Counted from the stretch's first letter, positions 9,708-17,943 are shown. The stretch: DNA of 64,000 nucleotides from CAVYOE01 sp963770155 (GCA_963770155.1 CAVYOE010000001.1:1364001-1428000), one strand, 5' to 3'. Notes: a model not told the origin generated them from the sequence alone. Numbers and translations are program-made.

Positions 9708-12155
9708 TTACTTCTTCTTTTTCTTCTTGCGGACGCAGCGCCGCTTGCCCCGCACCTTCTTCAGCTTGAAGCCCTTCTTACACCTGAGCCTGACGGGGGG
9801 CGAAGTCGCCGGCGGCGTGGCGCCTGGCGGCGCCGTGATCGTGAAGCCGAAGACCGCCTCGGTCGCGTCGATGTTGGCGCCGTCGTCGATCGCGTTCACG
9901 GTGATCGTGTGCGCCCCGATGCCGAGCGGCGTCGACGGCGTGTAGGTCGGCTGGTCGGTGCAGAACTGGTAGGGCTGCGCGTCAAAGGCGCAGACGAAGA
10001 TCTCGAGATCGCTGCCCAGGTCGGGGCTGACCTCGCCGAAGTTGAAGGTCGGCGTCGTGTCGGTGGTGGATGCGGGGCCGCTGACCGTGACCTGGGGCGG
10101 GGTCGGATCGGATGGCTGAAGCGCGGCGAGGACGTCCGATTCCGAGGTCCCCTCCCCCTCGATGCTCTGGTTCGTCGCAAGTCCTGTCAACGGTGGGGTC
10201 GTGTAGACGACCTGGTAGAGGCCGCGCGAGTCGGCCGTATCCGAGCCGGCGAACAACCCTTGGGAGCTCTGTCCACCGGCCATGTTGAAGTCGAAGCTCT
10301 GCACGAATGCGTCGGGCCTGGCCAGGCCCGCGGCCTGGGTTGTTGAAACGAACCCGACCGGCGCCTGTATGCCGTTGTTGATCCCGGTGGTGTTCCCAAA
10401 GTCGTCATCGCCGAGGTCGAGGAAGAGATCCCCGGCCGCGACCCCGTTGCCGTCGCCGAAATTGCGACCCACCGCGTTCCCGTCGGAAGCCGCGCCGACG
10501 ATCTCGATCGCGTCGCCGCCGTTGTAGGCGATCTTGTTCTGTGCCAGCGCGGAATATCCACCGATCAGGTTGCCGCTCGATGCCCCGGTGCCCTGCGACT
10601 CGATCCTGACGCCGGCTCCCGCATTACCGAGGTCCGCGGTGCTTGCCTTCGAGTTGGTCCCGATCGCATTGGCTTCGAGCGTGTTGCCGCTGGCGTTGAG
10701 GATCAGAACTCCGGGCGAGGTGCCACCCGCACTCGTGATCGAGTTCCCCTGCTCGGTAATCCCGATCACCTGGCCGATCTCGTTCACGTCCCCCTCGACC
10801 AGGACCGCGGGCCCGAGGAACGGTCGCGCCGCGCCGGCCATGTTGTGGCCGATCGCGTTACTGAAGACCCCATTGTTGTCGCCGAGGATGTGGACGCCGA
10901 TGACCGTGTCGGTGCCCCCGGCGATGAAGTTGTTGAAGACGGTCGAGTTGGTGCCGAGCTGGACCTGGTCGCCCTCATTGGGAGCGGAGGTGTTGTTGTC
11001 CCGTTCAAGGCCGATCCGATTCGCATCGATGTCCGCCCCTTCGGAACCAGTGTCGGCGGTGATCGCGTCGTTGGCGCTGTTGGCGATCCAATTGCTGCGG
11101 TCCTGAGGGTTGATGCCGCCACCGCCGATGGTGGTGTCGTCCGCACTGCCCATGTCGATTCCGACGTTGTTACCGGTCCCGGAGACCCCTGCGGAGTCCA
11201 GCCCGATGTAGTTGGCCCTGATGATCGTGGCAGCGGCCTCTTCGCCGTCCGCACCGGCGTCGAGGTCGATGCCCGCACCAGTCGCGCTGTTGATCACGTT
11301 GCAGGCGTGATCACAGGCGGTGGTCGCAGCCGCCGCCGCATCCAGCTGGCCGCCGACCGTGTTGCCACTGGCAAGATTCGGGCCGATGCTGCGGATCTCG
11401 ATGTTGGACGCCTGCGGGAAGCTCCCGACTCCGCCCGAGGTGGTGCCGAAGAAGTTCCCCTGGACGGAGTTGGCGTCACCACCATCTATCCGGAGGCCGA
11501 TTCCGCTGAGGGGAGTCGGGTTCGAGCGATAGTTGGCGAAGACGTTCCCCTGGCCACCAACGACTCCGCCGACGGTCGAGTTGTTCCCCTCCAGCAGCAC
11601 TCCGATTCCGTTCGGGTTCTCCGCAAGTGATCCGGCCTGGGTCAACCCGAACCAGTTGTTGCGGATCGTGGCTCCGTTGATGTCGGAGCTGGTGGAGATG
11701 CCTCGCGTGAATCCGTAGATCGCAAAGCCGCGGATGGTGCTGTTGTCCGCATCGGTGGCATCTACGTCGCCCTGGGCGAGCCGGAGGCCGTCGGTGCCGC
11801 TCTGGAACGTGTTCAGGTTCTTGCAGGGGACGAGGCTTGCAGCCTGATTTGGATTGCAGGCGTCGATCGAGACCTGCTCGGTGATCGGCGGCAGCGCGGT
11901 CTGGACCGTCAGGTCGATGCTGACCAGATTGAAGTCGATCGGATCCGCGGCATCCGTGTTGTTCGCTTCCTGGATCGCGGCGCGGAGGGTGCAGGCATCT
12001 CCCCCGTCGGCATCACAGATTCCGTTGAGGGTCGAGTCCCCAGTGTCGTCTTCGTCGGTGACGGTGAAGGCGGAGGCGTTGGCCGCCAGGCCGAGCAGAA
12101 CCAGCAGGGCGAGCACCACGCCGAGACCAATCCGTGTCCCAAAGTCCCTGGTCAC
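9708..12155 (-). CDS. Secreted CSLREA-domain beta-helix protein with lysine-rich tail
   Basis: An 815-residue exported protein. The signal peptide (LGVVLALLVLLGLAANASA) is followed at once by a CSLREA-type module (FTVTDEDD, then CTLRAAIQEANNTDAAD). A long stretch of right-handed parallel beta-helix-like repeats follows, rich in NxIGxN and GNxIGG patterns and typical of surface or adhesion proteins. Residues about 690-780 form an Ig-like domain (TTPTFNFGEVSPDLGSDLEI). The C terminus is an extreme basic tail, CKKGFKLKKVRGKRRCVRKK and more lysines. Translation starts at GTG 12155, ten bases after the crotonase stop codon, so the two may be cotranscribed. The function is unknown; cell-surface attachment through the cationic tail is an inference. 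Confidence 0.78.
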   Translation of the reverse strand: MTRDFGTRIGLGVVLALLVLLGLAANASAFTVTDEDDTGDSTLNGICDADGGDACTLRAAIQEANNTDAADPIDFNLVSIDLTVQTALPPITEQVSIDACNPNQAASLVPCKNLNTFQSGTDGLRLAQGDVDATDADNSTIRGFAIYGFTRGISTSSDINGATIRNNWFGLTQAGSLAENPNGIGVLLEGNNSTVGGVVGGQGNVFANYRSNPTPLSGIGLRIDGGDANSVQGNFFGTTSGGVGSFPQASNIEIRSIGPNLASGNTVGGQLDAAAAATTACDHACNVINSATGAGIDLDAGADGEEAAATIIRANYIGLDSAGVSGTGNNVGIDMGSADDTTIGGGGINPQDRSNWIANSANDAITADTGSEGADIDANRIGLERDNNTSAPNEGDQVQLGTNSTVFNNFIAGGTDTVIGVHILGDNNGVFSNAIGHNMAGAARPFLGPAVLVEGDVNEIGQVIGITEQGNSITSAGGTSPGVLILNASGNTLEANAIGTNSKASTADLGNAGAGVRIESQGTGASSGNLIGGYSALAQNKIAYNGGDAIEIVGAASDGNAVGRNFGDGNGVAAGDLFLDLGDDDFGNTTGINNGIQAPVGFVSTTQAAGLARPDAFVQSFDFNMAGGQSSQGLFAGSDTADSRGLYQVVYTTPPLTGLATNQSIEGEGTSESDVLAALQPSDPTPPQVTVSGPASTTDTTPTFNFGEVSPDLGSDLEIFVCAFDAQPYQFCTDQPTYTPSTPLGIGAHTITVNAIDDGANIDATEAVFGFTITAPPGATPPATSPPVRLRCKKGFKLKKVRGKRRCVRKKKKKK

Positions 12156-12164
12156 CCCTCAAGC

Positions 12165-12893
12165 TTACCCGGGCGAACCGGGCCCGGGCAAGCCCGGCCC
12201 CGAACGCTGCCACTCGACCTGGCCGGTGCCCTCCAGCTTCGAGCGCTCGACCACGCCGTCGTGCTCGTGCAGCATCTGCTTGAGGCGAGCCAGAGCCTCG
12301 GGCGGGTTTGCGGCGACCTCGGTCGCGAGCTCGAGTGCCGCATCCTCGGTCGCGGCAGCCGGCGCGACGCGGTGGACGAGCCCCATGCGCAGCGCCTCGT
12401 CGGCGCTGACATTGCGCGCGGTGAGCAGCAGGTACTTGGCGGTGGCGAGGCCGCAGAGGGTGACGAGGCGCGCGGGACCGACCGGAACGCCGAGCGCACC
12501 TCCCGGGAAGCGCAGGCGCAAGTTGGAGCCGCCGACGCGGAGGTCGCAGGCAACCGCGATCTCGGCGCCGCCGCCGACGACGCTGCCGTGGCAGGCGCAG
12601 ACGGTCGGCTTCGGGAAATCGGTGAGCCGGTCGTAGAGGTCGGCGAACAGCTGCATCCGCCGAACCTTGCCGTCGTCGTCCATCTCCTCGCGGACGTCGG
12701 CACCGGCGGAGAAGCCGAGGTGGTCGTTGGATGAGAGGACGAGGACCCGGACGGAGCCGTCCTCGCGCGCCGAGCCGATGTGGCCGAGCATCTCCTCGAG
12801 CATCGGCGTGTTGAGCGCGTTGCGCGCGTCCGCTCGCTCGAGCCGGAGCAGGGCGATGCCGTTCTCGTCGACCGAGTAGCTGGTCAGGCCCAT
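12165..12893 (-). CDS. Enoyl-CoA hydratase/isomerase (crotonase) family protein
   Basis: A 242-residue crotonase-fold enzyme that would act on acyl-CoA thioesters. The oxyanion-hole region HLGFSAGADVREE and the second backbone element CHGSVVGGGAEIAVACDLRV are clear. The first acid of classical hydratases is present (Glu in GGGAE), but the region of the second catalytic Glu reads FPGGALGVPVG, with Gly at that position. Simple hydratase chemistry is therefore doubtful, and an isomerase, hydrolase or other crotonase reaction is possible. The C terminus ends in a short Gly/Pro tail. Its ATG overlaps the end of pth by one base, and it is followed after nine bases by the CSLREA gene. No other fatty-acid gene is nearby. 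Confidence 0.82.
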   Translation of the reverse strand: MGLTSYSVDENGIALLRLERADARNALNTPMLEEMLGHIGSAREDGSVRVLVLSSNDHLGFSAGADVREEMDDDGKVRRMQLFADLYDRLTDFPKPTVCACHGSVVGGGAEIAVACDLRVGGSNLRLRFPGGALGVPVGPARLVTLCGLATAKYLLLTARNVSADEALRMGLVHRVAPAAATEDAALELATEVAANPPEALARLKQMLHEHDGVVERSKLEGTGQVEWQRSGPGLPGPGSPG

Positions 12894-13450
12894 TACCGCG
12901 CGGACTCTATGGAGGAGCCCTCCATCCCAGCGAGGAGCGACTCGGTCTCGGCGGCGGCGGCGGCGACCAGGGCCTCGACCTGATCCGCCGGCTCGCTGAA
13001 GCGGCCGAGGACGTGGGCCGAAACGATCTCGGGATCGGTGCTATCCGGGCGTCCCACCCCGACCCGCACCCGCCAGAAGTCGGCGCCGCCGAGCCCGTCG
13101 CGGAGGCTCTTGAGGCCGTTGTGGCCGGCAACCCCGCCGCCGAGCTTCGAGCGGATCTCGCCGAAGGGGAGGTCGATCTCGTCGTGAATGACGACGACGT
13201 GGTCGAGCGGGGCGCGCAGCGACCCTCGGGCAGGCCCCGCCGCCTTGCCCGATTCGTTCATGAAGGTAAGGGGCTGGAGCAGGGCAACGCGCGGGCCGCC
13301 GGGGCCGGCGCGACCCTCGCTGATCAGGCCGCCGAAGCGCTTTTTCGGCTTCGAGAGGTCCCAGCGCCGCGCCAACTCCTCGGTCACCCTGAAGCCGACG
13401 TTGTGGCGGGTACCGGCGTAGCGGTCGCCGGGGTTGCCGAGCCCGACCAC
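12893..13450 (-). CDS. pth: Peptidyl-tRNA hydrolase
   Basis: Pth releases peptides from peptidyl-tRNA to recycle tRNA. Diagnostic motifs are VGLGNPGDRYAGTRHNVGF (catalytic His), LLQPLTFMNESGKA, VVIHDEIDLPFGEIRSK and GGGVAGHNGLKSL. From the GTG at 13450 the protein is 185 residues, but that start removes part of the first beta strand (RILVVGLGNPG). The open frame continues upstream to a CTG at 13510 that directly follows the TAG of the preceding small gene, giving 205 residues beginning LRFLRRRRGG. I suspect the CTG is the true initiator. Position after rplY is the ancestral ctc-pth order. The 3' end overlaps the crotonase start by one base. Confidence 0.93.
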   Translation of the reverse strand: MVGLGNPGDRYAGTRHNVGFRVTEELARRWDLSKPKKRFGGLISEGRAGPGGPRVALLQPLTFMNESGKAAGPARGSLRAPLDHVVVIHDEIDLPFGEIRSKLGGGVAGHNGLKSLRDGLGGADFWRVRVGVGRPDSTDPEIVSAHVLGRFSEPADQVEALVAAAAAETESLLAGMEGSSIESAR

Positions 13451-13510
13451 CAGGATGCGGTCGCCGGCGCCTTCGTCCTCGCCGCCGCGGCGGCGGCGAA
13501 GAAACCTCAG

Positions 13511-13711
13511 CTAGTCGCCCCCGCCGTTTCCGCCATTGCCGCCGTTCCCGCCGTTACCGCCGTCTCCGCCGCTGTCCGAGTTGTCATCGTCGCCGTTCTC
13601 ATCCTCGTCCTCGCGATCATCGTCGCGATCGAGCGGCGGGTGGCGCGTGTCGTCCGTCGTTGGGCCGGTCCGTCCGCGGCCGGAGCGAAAGAGGCGGTCG
13701 AGCAGGCCCAC
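13511..13711 (-). CDS. Small acidic Asp/Gly/Asn-rich protein between rplY and pth
   Basis: A 66-residue open frame begins with a credible N terminus (GTG start, MGLLDRLFRSGRGR), continues into an almost purely acidic stretch (DRDDDREDEDENGDDD) and ends in GGN repeats. It starts three bases after the rplY stop, whose last codons supply GAGGGCGAG as a ribosome site, and its TAG is followed immediately by the CTG that may start pth. That tight packing is the main argument that it is translated. I know no function. It could couple translation of rplY and pth. Low complexity makes a chance open frame possible. Confidence 0.5.
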   Translation of the reverse strand: MGLLDRLFRSGRGRTGPTTDDTRHPPLDRDDDREDEDENGDDDNSDSGGDGGNGGNGGNGGNGGGD

Positions 13712-13714
13712 GGC

Positions 13715-14464
13715 CTACTCGCCTTCCTTGTCCTCGCCTCCGCCCTCGGCGGACTCTTCGCCCTCGGCAGCCGGGGCCTCGCCCTCCTCGGGCTCCTCGC
13801 CCTCGGGCACTTCGCCCTCCTCGCCTTCGGGCACTTCGATCGGCTCGCCGTCCTCACCGATGAGGACGGTCTCCTCTTCGACCTCGGGCTCCTCTTCGAC
13901 CCGCGGCGGGTTCAGGGTCGCGATCGTGACCTCGTCGGGCTCCTCGGCGGTGAAATCGACGCCCTCCGGCGGAGCGATCATCGAAAGCTGCAGGGTGTCC
14001 CCGATCGACATGCCGGAGACGTCGGCGACGAGGCCCTCCGGAATCTCGGTCGGCAGAGCCGAGACCGTGATCTCGCGGGTGACATGCTCGAGCACGCCGC
14101 CCTCTTTCACTCCGGGCGCATCCTCGGTGCCGACCAGCTCGATCGGGACCTCGGCCTCGATCGCGGTGTCGAGCCGGACCTCGTGGCAGTCCAGATGGAT
14201 GAGCTGGTCGCGGACCGGGTGGTTCTGCTGCTCCTTGAGGACGACCGGCACCGGATCGGAGCCCTCGATCTCGAGATCGAAGAGCGCCGCGCCCTCCGCA
14301 AGGACGACGCGGACCTCGCGCTCGTTCACCTGGAACGGCCGCGCGTCGCCGCCCTCGCCGTAGACGACGCCCGGGACGAGCCCGGTTCGGCGCAGACGGC
14401 GGCTCTCGCGCGAGCCGAAGCTCTCGCGAGGGGCGACTTTCAGGGTTGCGCGGTCGGCAGCCAT
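13715..14464 (-). CDS. rplY: 50S ribosomal protein L25/Ctc, long form with acidic tail
   Basis: Ribosomal protein L25 of the general-stress (Ctc) type binds 5S rRNA. The 249-residue protein has the N-terminal L25 domain (ATLKVAPRESFGSRESRRLR, GLVPGVVYGEGGDARPF, HPVRDQLIHLDCHEV) and the C-terminal TL5-type beta domain (VPIELVGTEDAPGVKEGGVL, SALPTEIPEGLVADVS). It ends in a tail of about 60 residues made mostly of Glu, Gly and Ala. The ATG at 14464 gives MAADRATLKV; a TATCCT box lies eight bases upstream, suggesting a nearly leaderless mRNA. It is divergent from the ABC1 kinase gene and heads the rplY-pth-mfd run on the minus strand. Confidence 0.93.
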   Translation of the reverse strand: MAADRATLKVAPRESFGSRESRRLRRTGLVPGVVYGEGGDARPFQVNEREVRVVLAEGAALFDLEIEGSDPVPVVLKEQQNHPVRDQLIHLDCHEVRLDTAIEAEVPIELVGTEDAPGVKEGGVLEHVTREITVSALPTEIPEGLVADVSGMSIGDTLQLSMIAPPEGVDFTAEEPDEVTIATLNPPRVEEEPEVEEETVLIGEDGEPIEVPEGEEGEVPEGEEPEEGEAPAAEGEESAEGGGEDKEGE

Positions 14465-14472
14465 GGCGACGA

Positions 14473-14478
14473 AGGATA
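14473..14478 (-). promoter_or_regulatory. Candidate -10 box (TATCCT) for rplY
   Basis: TATCCT on the minus strand ends eight bases before the rplY ATG. It matches the actinobacterial TANNNT -10 pattern. No convincing -35 is visible. It is separated by only five bases from the divergent TAACCT box. Confidence 0.4.
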
Positions 14479-14483
14479 GAAAG

Positions 14484-14489
14484 TAACCT
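14484..14489 (+). promoter_or_regulatory. Candidate -10 box (TAACCT) for the ABC1 kinase
   Basis: TAACCT ends exactly six bases before the GTG at 14496, so transcription would begin at or next to the start codon (leaderless). It faces away from the rplY -10 five bases to the left, so the two promoters must overlap. Confidence 0.42.
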
Positions 14490-14495
14490 CGATCC

Positions 14496-15995
14496 GTGGC
14501 TGACGACAAGAAAGCACCGCAGGAGGAGGCCCCCGAGGAGCCGTCCGAGGAGGCCGACGAGCAGGATCGCGGGGAGCAGGCCGAGGACGATCCAGCACTG
14601 CCCACGAGCCAGGTAGGGCGGTCGGCCAAGCTGGGATCGGCGATCGGGCTCGAGACGGCGCGCACCGCGGCAACGATGGCGACCAACCTCGGGCGCTCGC
14701 CCGAGGAGGCAAGCGAGCGGCTCTCCAACCGGCACCTCGAGACGGCGATGAAGCTCGCCTCGACCCTGGGAGAGATGAAGGGCGCGGCGATGAAGATCGG
14801 GCAGCTCGCCTCGATCGTCGACGTCGAGTTCGTCCCTCCCGAGTACCGCGAGGTCTACCAGGAGCAGCTGGCGAAGCTGCGGGCCAAAGCACCGGCGATG
14901 CCCTGGAGCAAGATCGAGAAGGTGCTGAAGGAGGAGTTCGAAGGCGAGTCCCTGAGTGAGCTGTTCGCCGACATCGACCAGGAGGCGTTCGCGGCGGCGT
15001 CGATCGGCCAGGTGCACCGGGCCGAGCTCCCGGACGGCCGCCGGGTCGCGGTCAAGATCCAGTACCCGGGAATCGCCGAGGCGCTCGAGTCGGACCTCCG
15101 CAATGCCGGTGTCCTGATGCGCCTTGGGAAGGCGCTGGCCCCGGGCCTCGACGCGAAGGCGGTGGCTGGTGAGCTGCGCGAGCGAGTGTTGGAGGAGCTC
15201 GACTACGAGTTCGAGGCCCAGAACCAGCGGTCCTTTGCGCGCGCCTATCGCGACCACCCCTTCATCTACGTGCCCGACGTCTACACGCGACTCTCCCGCC
15301 GGCGGGTTCTGGTGACCGAGCTGGTCGACGGCCGTGGGTTCGAGGAGGTGAAGCAGCTGCCGCAGTCCGAGCGCGACCGCTTCGGCGAGATCATCTACCG
15401 CTTCTGCTTCGGCTCGATCTACCACCTGCAGCACTTCAACGCCGACACGCATCCGGGCAACTACGTGCTGATGGACGACGACCGGGTCGCCTTCCTGGAC
15501 TTCGGGATGACGAAGCGTCTGAGCGATGACCAGATCAAGCTCGAGCAGCGCGCGGTGGACGCCGCAGCGCGCGAGGACCCGGACGCGCTACTCGACGCGC
15601 TGAACGAGATCGGGTTCCTCGCCAACCCGAGCCGGATCGACGCCGAGCGGCTGATGCAGCACGTCAAGTTCGTCGGCGGCTGGTACCTGGAGGACGGAGA
15701 GCTCCAGATCACCGCGAAGCGGGTGATGAAGATGGTCGAGGTGACCTCGGACCCCCGCTCGGACTTCTACGACCTGGTGCGCAAGGAGAGCCTGCCGCCG
15801 GACGAGCTGCTCGGCCGCCGGATGGAGACCGGACTGCTCGCTGTGCTGGCCCACCTGCGAGCGACCGCTAACTGGCACCGGATCATGCGCGAGTGGGTCT
15901 ACGCCGATCCGCCCGCGACCGAGCTCGGCCAGATGGAATGGGCCTATTTCGAGGAGCGCGGCACCTCGCAGGTGCCATTGATCGACCGCGTCTAG
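14496..15995 (+). CDS. ABC1/UbiB-family atypical protein kinase
   Basis: A 499-residue member of the ABC1/ADCK/UbiB family, ATP-binding proteins linked to isoprenoid-quinone and lipid metabolism. An acidic disordered N terminus (residues 1-40) precedes the family KxGQ helix (GAAMKIGQLASI). The Ala-rich nucleotide loop (FAAASIGQVHRAELPDGRRV), the Lys of VAVKIQYPG, the catalytic DTHPGNYVL and the metal-binding FLDFGMTKRL are all present, so it looks enzymatically competent. Translation starts at GTG 14496, supported by the promoter box six bases upstream. It interrupts the ancestral prs-rplY neighbourhood on the opposite strand. The substrate cannot be told from sequence. Confidence 0.9.
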   Translation: MADDKKAPQEEAPEEPSEEADEQDRGEQAEDDPALPTSQVGRSAKLGSAIGLETARTAATMATNLGRSPEEASERLSNRHLETAMKLASTLGEMKGAAMKIGQLASIVDVEFVPPEYREVYQEQLAKLRAKAPAMPWSKIEKVLKEEFEGESLSELFADIDQEAFAAASIGQVHRAELPDGRRVAVKIQYPGIAEALESDLRNAGVLMRLGKALAPGLDAKAVAGELRERVLEELDYEFEAQNQRSFARAYRDHPFIYVPDVYTRLSRRRVLVTELVDGRGFEEVKQLPQSERDRFGEIIYRFCFGSIYHLQHFNADTHPGNYVLMDDDRVAFLDFGMTKRLSDDQIKLEQRAVDAAAREDPDALLDALNEIGFLANPSRIDAERLMQHVKFVGGWYLEDGELQITAKRVMKMVEVTSDPRSDFYDLVRKESLPPDELLGRRMETGLLAVLAHLRATANWHRIMREWVYADPPATELGQMEWAYFEERGTSQVPLIDRV

Positions 15996-16092
15996 CTCGC
16001 TGAAAGAGGGTTGCCCCGAGCCCTTCCGTGTATCTTCCGAGGCGACTCTAAAAGCAGCAGGAGTCGGGACCTGCAGAACACGGGAGGACTAC

Positions 16093-16737
16093 TTGATCAG
16101 GGACATGCGTGTGTCGCCGTCGATGGCGATAAGCCTGCTTGCACTGACCGTCGCGCTGGGAGGCACCAGCGTGGCCGTCGAGCGATCCGGCGACGACCAG
16201 CCAGCGACCGCTGCCGCGAAAAAGAAGCGCGGCCCGCGGGGGCCGCAGGGGCCGGTCGGGCCTCAGGGGCCGGCAGGGCTCCAGGGTCAGCGGGGCGAGC
16301 AGGGGATCCAGGGCCTTCAAGGGATTCCGGGCCCCACGTTCGCGGATTTCACTCAAAACAGCGGTGAGACGGACCCGCCGCCGGAGCCGGGCGGGGTCGT
16401 TTCCTTCAGGAACACGATCACGACCCCGAGCGCCGGCCGGCTGCTGGTCATGCTGGACGGTGACTTCATTCCGATCTGCGACACCGGCCCCGCGGTCATG
16501 GGGCTCTACGTCAATCCCGCCGACGATGCTCCGACGGTAGCCGTCCCGGGAACGGCCCGAAGCGCCACTTCAGGCATTAGCGACCATTTCAACATGATCG
16601 GCGTCACCGGCCCGCTGCCTGCGGGCACCTACTCGGTTGAGCTCGACGGCACCTGCGGCAGCGGCCCGGACAACTTCGGCGTGTCCACCCTCGCCGGCGA
16701 CTACCAGGAAGTAGGCGCGGTACTGCTCGGCTCCTGA
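16093..16737 (+). CDS. Exported collagen-like (Gly-X-Y) protein
   Basis: A 214-residue protein with an N-terminal signal or anchor segment (MAISLLALTVALGGTSVAVE), a basic patch (AAAKKKRG) and about 11 collagen triplets around residues 46-79 (GPRGPQGPVGPQGPAGLQGQ, then GEQGIQGLQGIPGP). A C-terminal beta domain of about 130 residues contains two conserved-looking Cys. The design matches bacterial collagen-like surface proteins with a globular trimerising head. The TTG start at 16093 is supported by GGGAGGAC six bases upstream. It is a lone gene, convergent with the phosphodiesterase gene, with a strong hairpin between the two ends. The function is probably structural or adhesive (inference). 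Confidence 0.72.
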   Translation: MIRDMRVSPSMAISLLALTVALGGTSVAVERSGDDQPATAAAKKKRGPRGPQGPVGPQGPAGLQGQRGEQGIQGLQGIPGPTFADFTQNSGETDPPPEPGGVVSFRNTITTPSAGRLLVMLDGDFIPICDTGPAVMGLYVNPADDAPTVAVPGTARSATSGISDHFNMIGVTGPLPAGTYSVELDGTCGSGPDNFGVSTLAGDYQEVGAVLLGS

Positions 16738-16747
16738 GTGGCGGTTT

Positions 16748-16778
16748 CCGGCCCCTCGCGCTCGGCGCGGGGGGCCGG
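16748..16778. terminator. Strong GC hairpin between convergent genes
   Basis: A 31-base inverted repeat with two 14-base arms (CCGGCCCCTCGCGC and GCGCGGGGGGCCGG), one G-U wobble and a TCG loop. It lies between the collagen-like gene and the convergent phosphodiesterase gene. There is no U-tract on either side, as is common for actinobacterial terminators, so it could serve both directions. Confidence 0.6.
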
Positions 16779-16782
16779 CGCC

Positions 16783-17865
16783 TCACTGAAGGATTCGCGG
16801 GTCGTTGGAGACGATCCCGTCGACGCCCAGCTCGGCGAGTTCCTTGACCCGTTCGGCCTCGTCGACCGTCCATGCGATCAGGTCGACATTGACGTCCTTG
16901 GCGGCCTCGACCGCCTCCGGCGTGACCAGCAAGTGATACGCCCAGACCGCTTCGACCCCGAGGGCGGGAGCCTGCTCGCGAATCTGCTGCGGGAAGCGGC
17001 GTCGCAGGACGTAGAGGCCGGCGCCCATTGCGGGCCGGGCCCAGCGCTCCTTGGTCCAGTCGCGGCGGGTCTTGGGGAAAGTCCAGCCGAGACGAAGGTC
17101 CTCGTCGATGCCCCGCAGCTTGGCGAGGCTCTCGATCTCCATCGTCGAGATCATCGCCCGATCGACGAGGCCATGGCCGGCGAGCGCACCGGCCAGCTCC
17201 ATCTCGCGACCGGGCAGCTTCAGGTCGCAGTCGATCTCGACCTGGTCCAGAGGCGGCTCGGTGAACGCATCGAGGACCTCGACCAGACGCAGCGGCCGGC
17301 GGCGGGCGGCGTCGCCGTAGTCGTGGGCGACGATCAGCTGGCCGTCCCGGGTCCGGAGGACGTCGAATTCGATCATCTCGGCTCCCGCCTCCACCGCCGC
17401 CTCGAAGCTCTCGATCGTGTTCCCCTCGACCAGGGTGTCCGCGCCCTTGTGGCCGATGCGCTTGAAGTTGTAGGCCGGCTTCTTCTTCGGCTTGGCCTTG
17501 GCCTTGGCCGCCTGCTTCTTCTTGGGCTTCGCGGCCTTCTTGCTCTCCTTCTTGGCCGCCTTCTTGGTGGCGGTGGCCTTCGCCTTGTCTTTCTTGGCGT
17601 CCTTCTTCGCGTCCTTCTTGGCCGCCTTCGCCTTGGTCTTGTCCTTCGGGCCCTTGCCCGTCTCCTTCTCGGCCTTCTTCGCGGCCTTCTCGGCCTCCTT
17701 TTCGGAGCGCTTCGCGTCGCGTTCGGCCTTGCGCGTGCCCCGGCGTGCGCGCCAGCGCTCCCGCCGCGAGGGCTCGGGGTGGCCGTTACCGGTCACATGC
17801 TCATCCGTATCCCCGATCGAGGGGTCGAACGGCTCTCGCTCGAGTTCTTTCTGCTTTTCAGCCAT
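16783..17865 (-). CDS. Glycerophosphodiester phosphodiesterase with histone-H1-like Lys/Ala N-terminal region
   Basis: Residues about 132-360 form a GDPD domain, which hydrolyses glycerophosphodiesters to glycerol-3-phosphate: RIGHKGADTLVEGNTIESFE (catalytic His, N and E), MIEFDVLRTRDGQLIVAHD, QVEIDCDLKL and the C-terminal VDLIAWTVDEAERV with GVDGIVSNDP. The first 130 residues are a low-complexity cationic region dominated by Lys and Ala (AKKDAKKDAKKDKAKATATK and similar), like bacterial histone-H1-like tails. No signal peptide is seen. The ATG at 17865 (MAEKQKELEREP) is preferred over an in-frame GTG 42 bases upstream. The fusion may tether the enzyme to nucleic acid, teichoic-acid-type polyanions or acidic lipids (inference). 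Confidence 0.82.
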   Translation of the reverse strand: MAEKQKELEREPFDPSIGDTDEHVTGNGHPEPSRRERWRARRGTRKAERDAKRSEKEAEKAAKKAEKETGKGPKDKTKAKAAKKDAKKDAKKDKAKATATKKAAKKESKKAAKPKKKQAAKAKAKPKKKPAYNFKRIGHKGADTLVEGNTIESFEAAVEAGAEMIEFDVLRTRDGQLIVAHDYGDAARRRPLRLVEVLDAFTEPPLDQVEIDCDLKLPGREMELAGALAGHGLVDRAMISTMEIESLAKLRGIDEDLRLGWTFPKTRRDWTKERWARPAMGAGLYVLRRRFPQQIREQAPALGVEAVWAYHLLVTPEAVEAAKDVNVDLIAWTVDEAERVKELAELGVDGIVSNDPRILQ

Positions 17866-17910
17866 AGACGCTGGCGGGAGGAATACCCAGAGTGGGACGT
17901 TACCCACCTC

Positions 17911-17919
17911 TGTTAGGTT
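17911..17919 (+). promoter_or_regulatory. Candidate extended -10 promoter element for the lipoprotein gene
   Basis: TGTTAGGTT matches the extended -10 pattern TGnTANNNT and lies 24 bases upstream of the lipoprotein ATG at 17944. No clear -35 is present, as expected for extended -10 promoters. Confidence 0.35.
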
Positions 17920-17943
17920 GCGCCCGTCCGGCCGGTCTCACCA

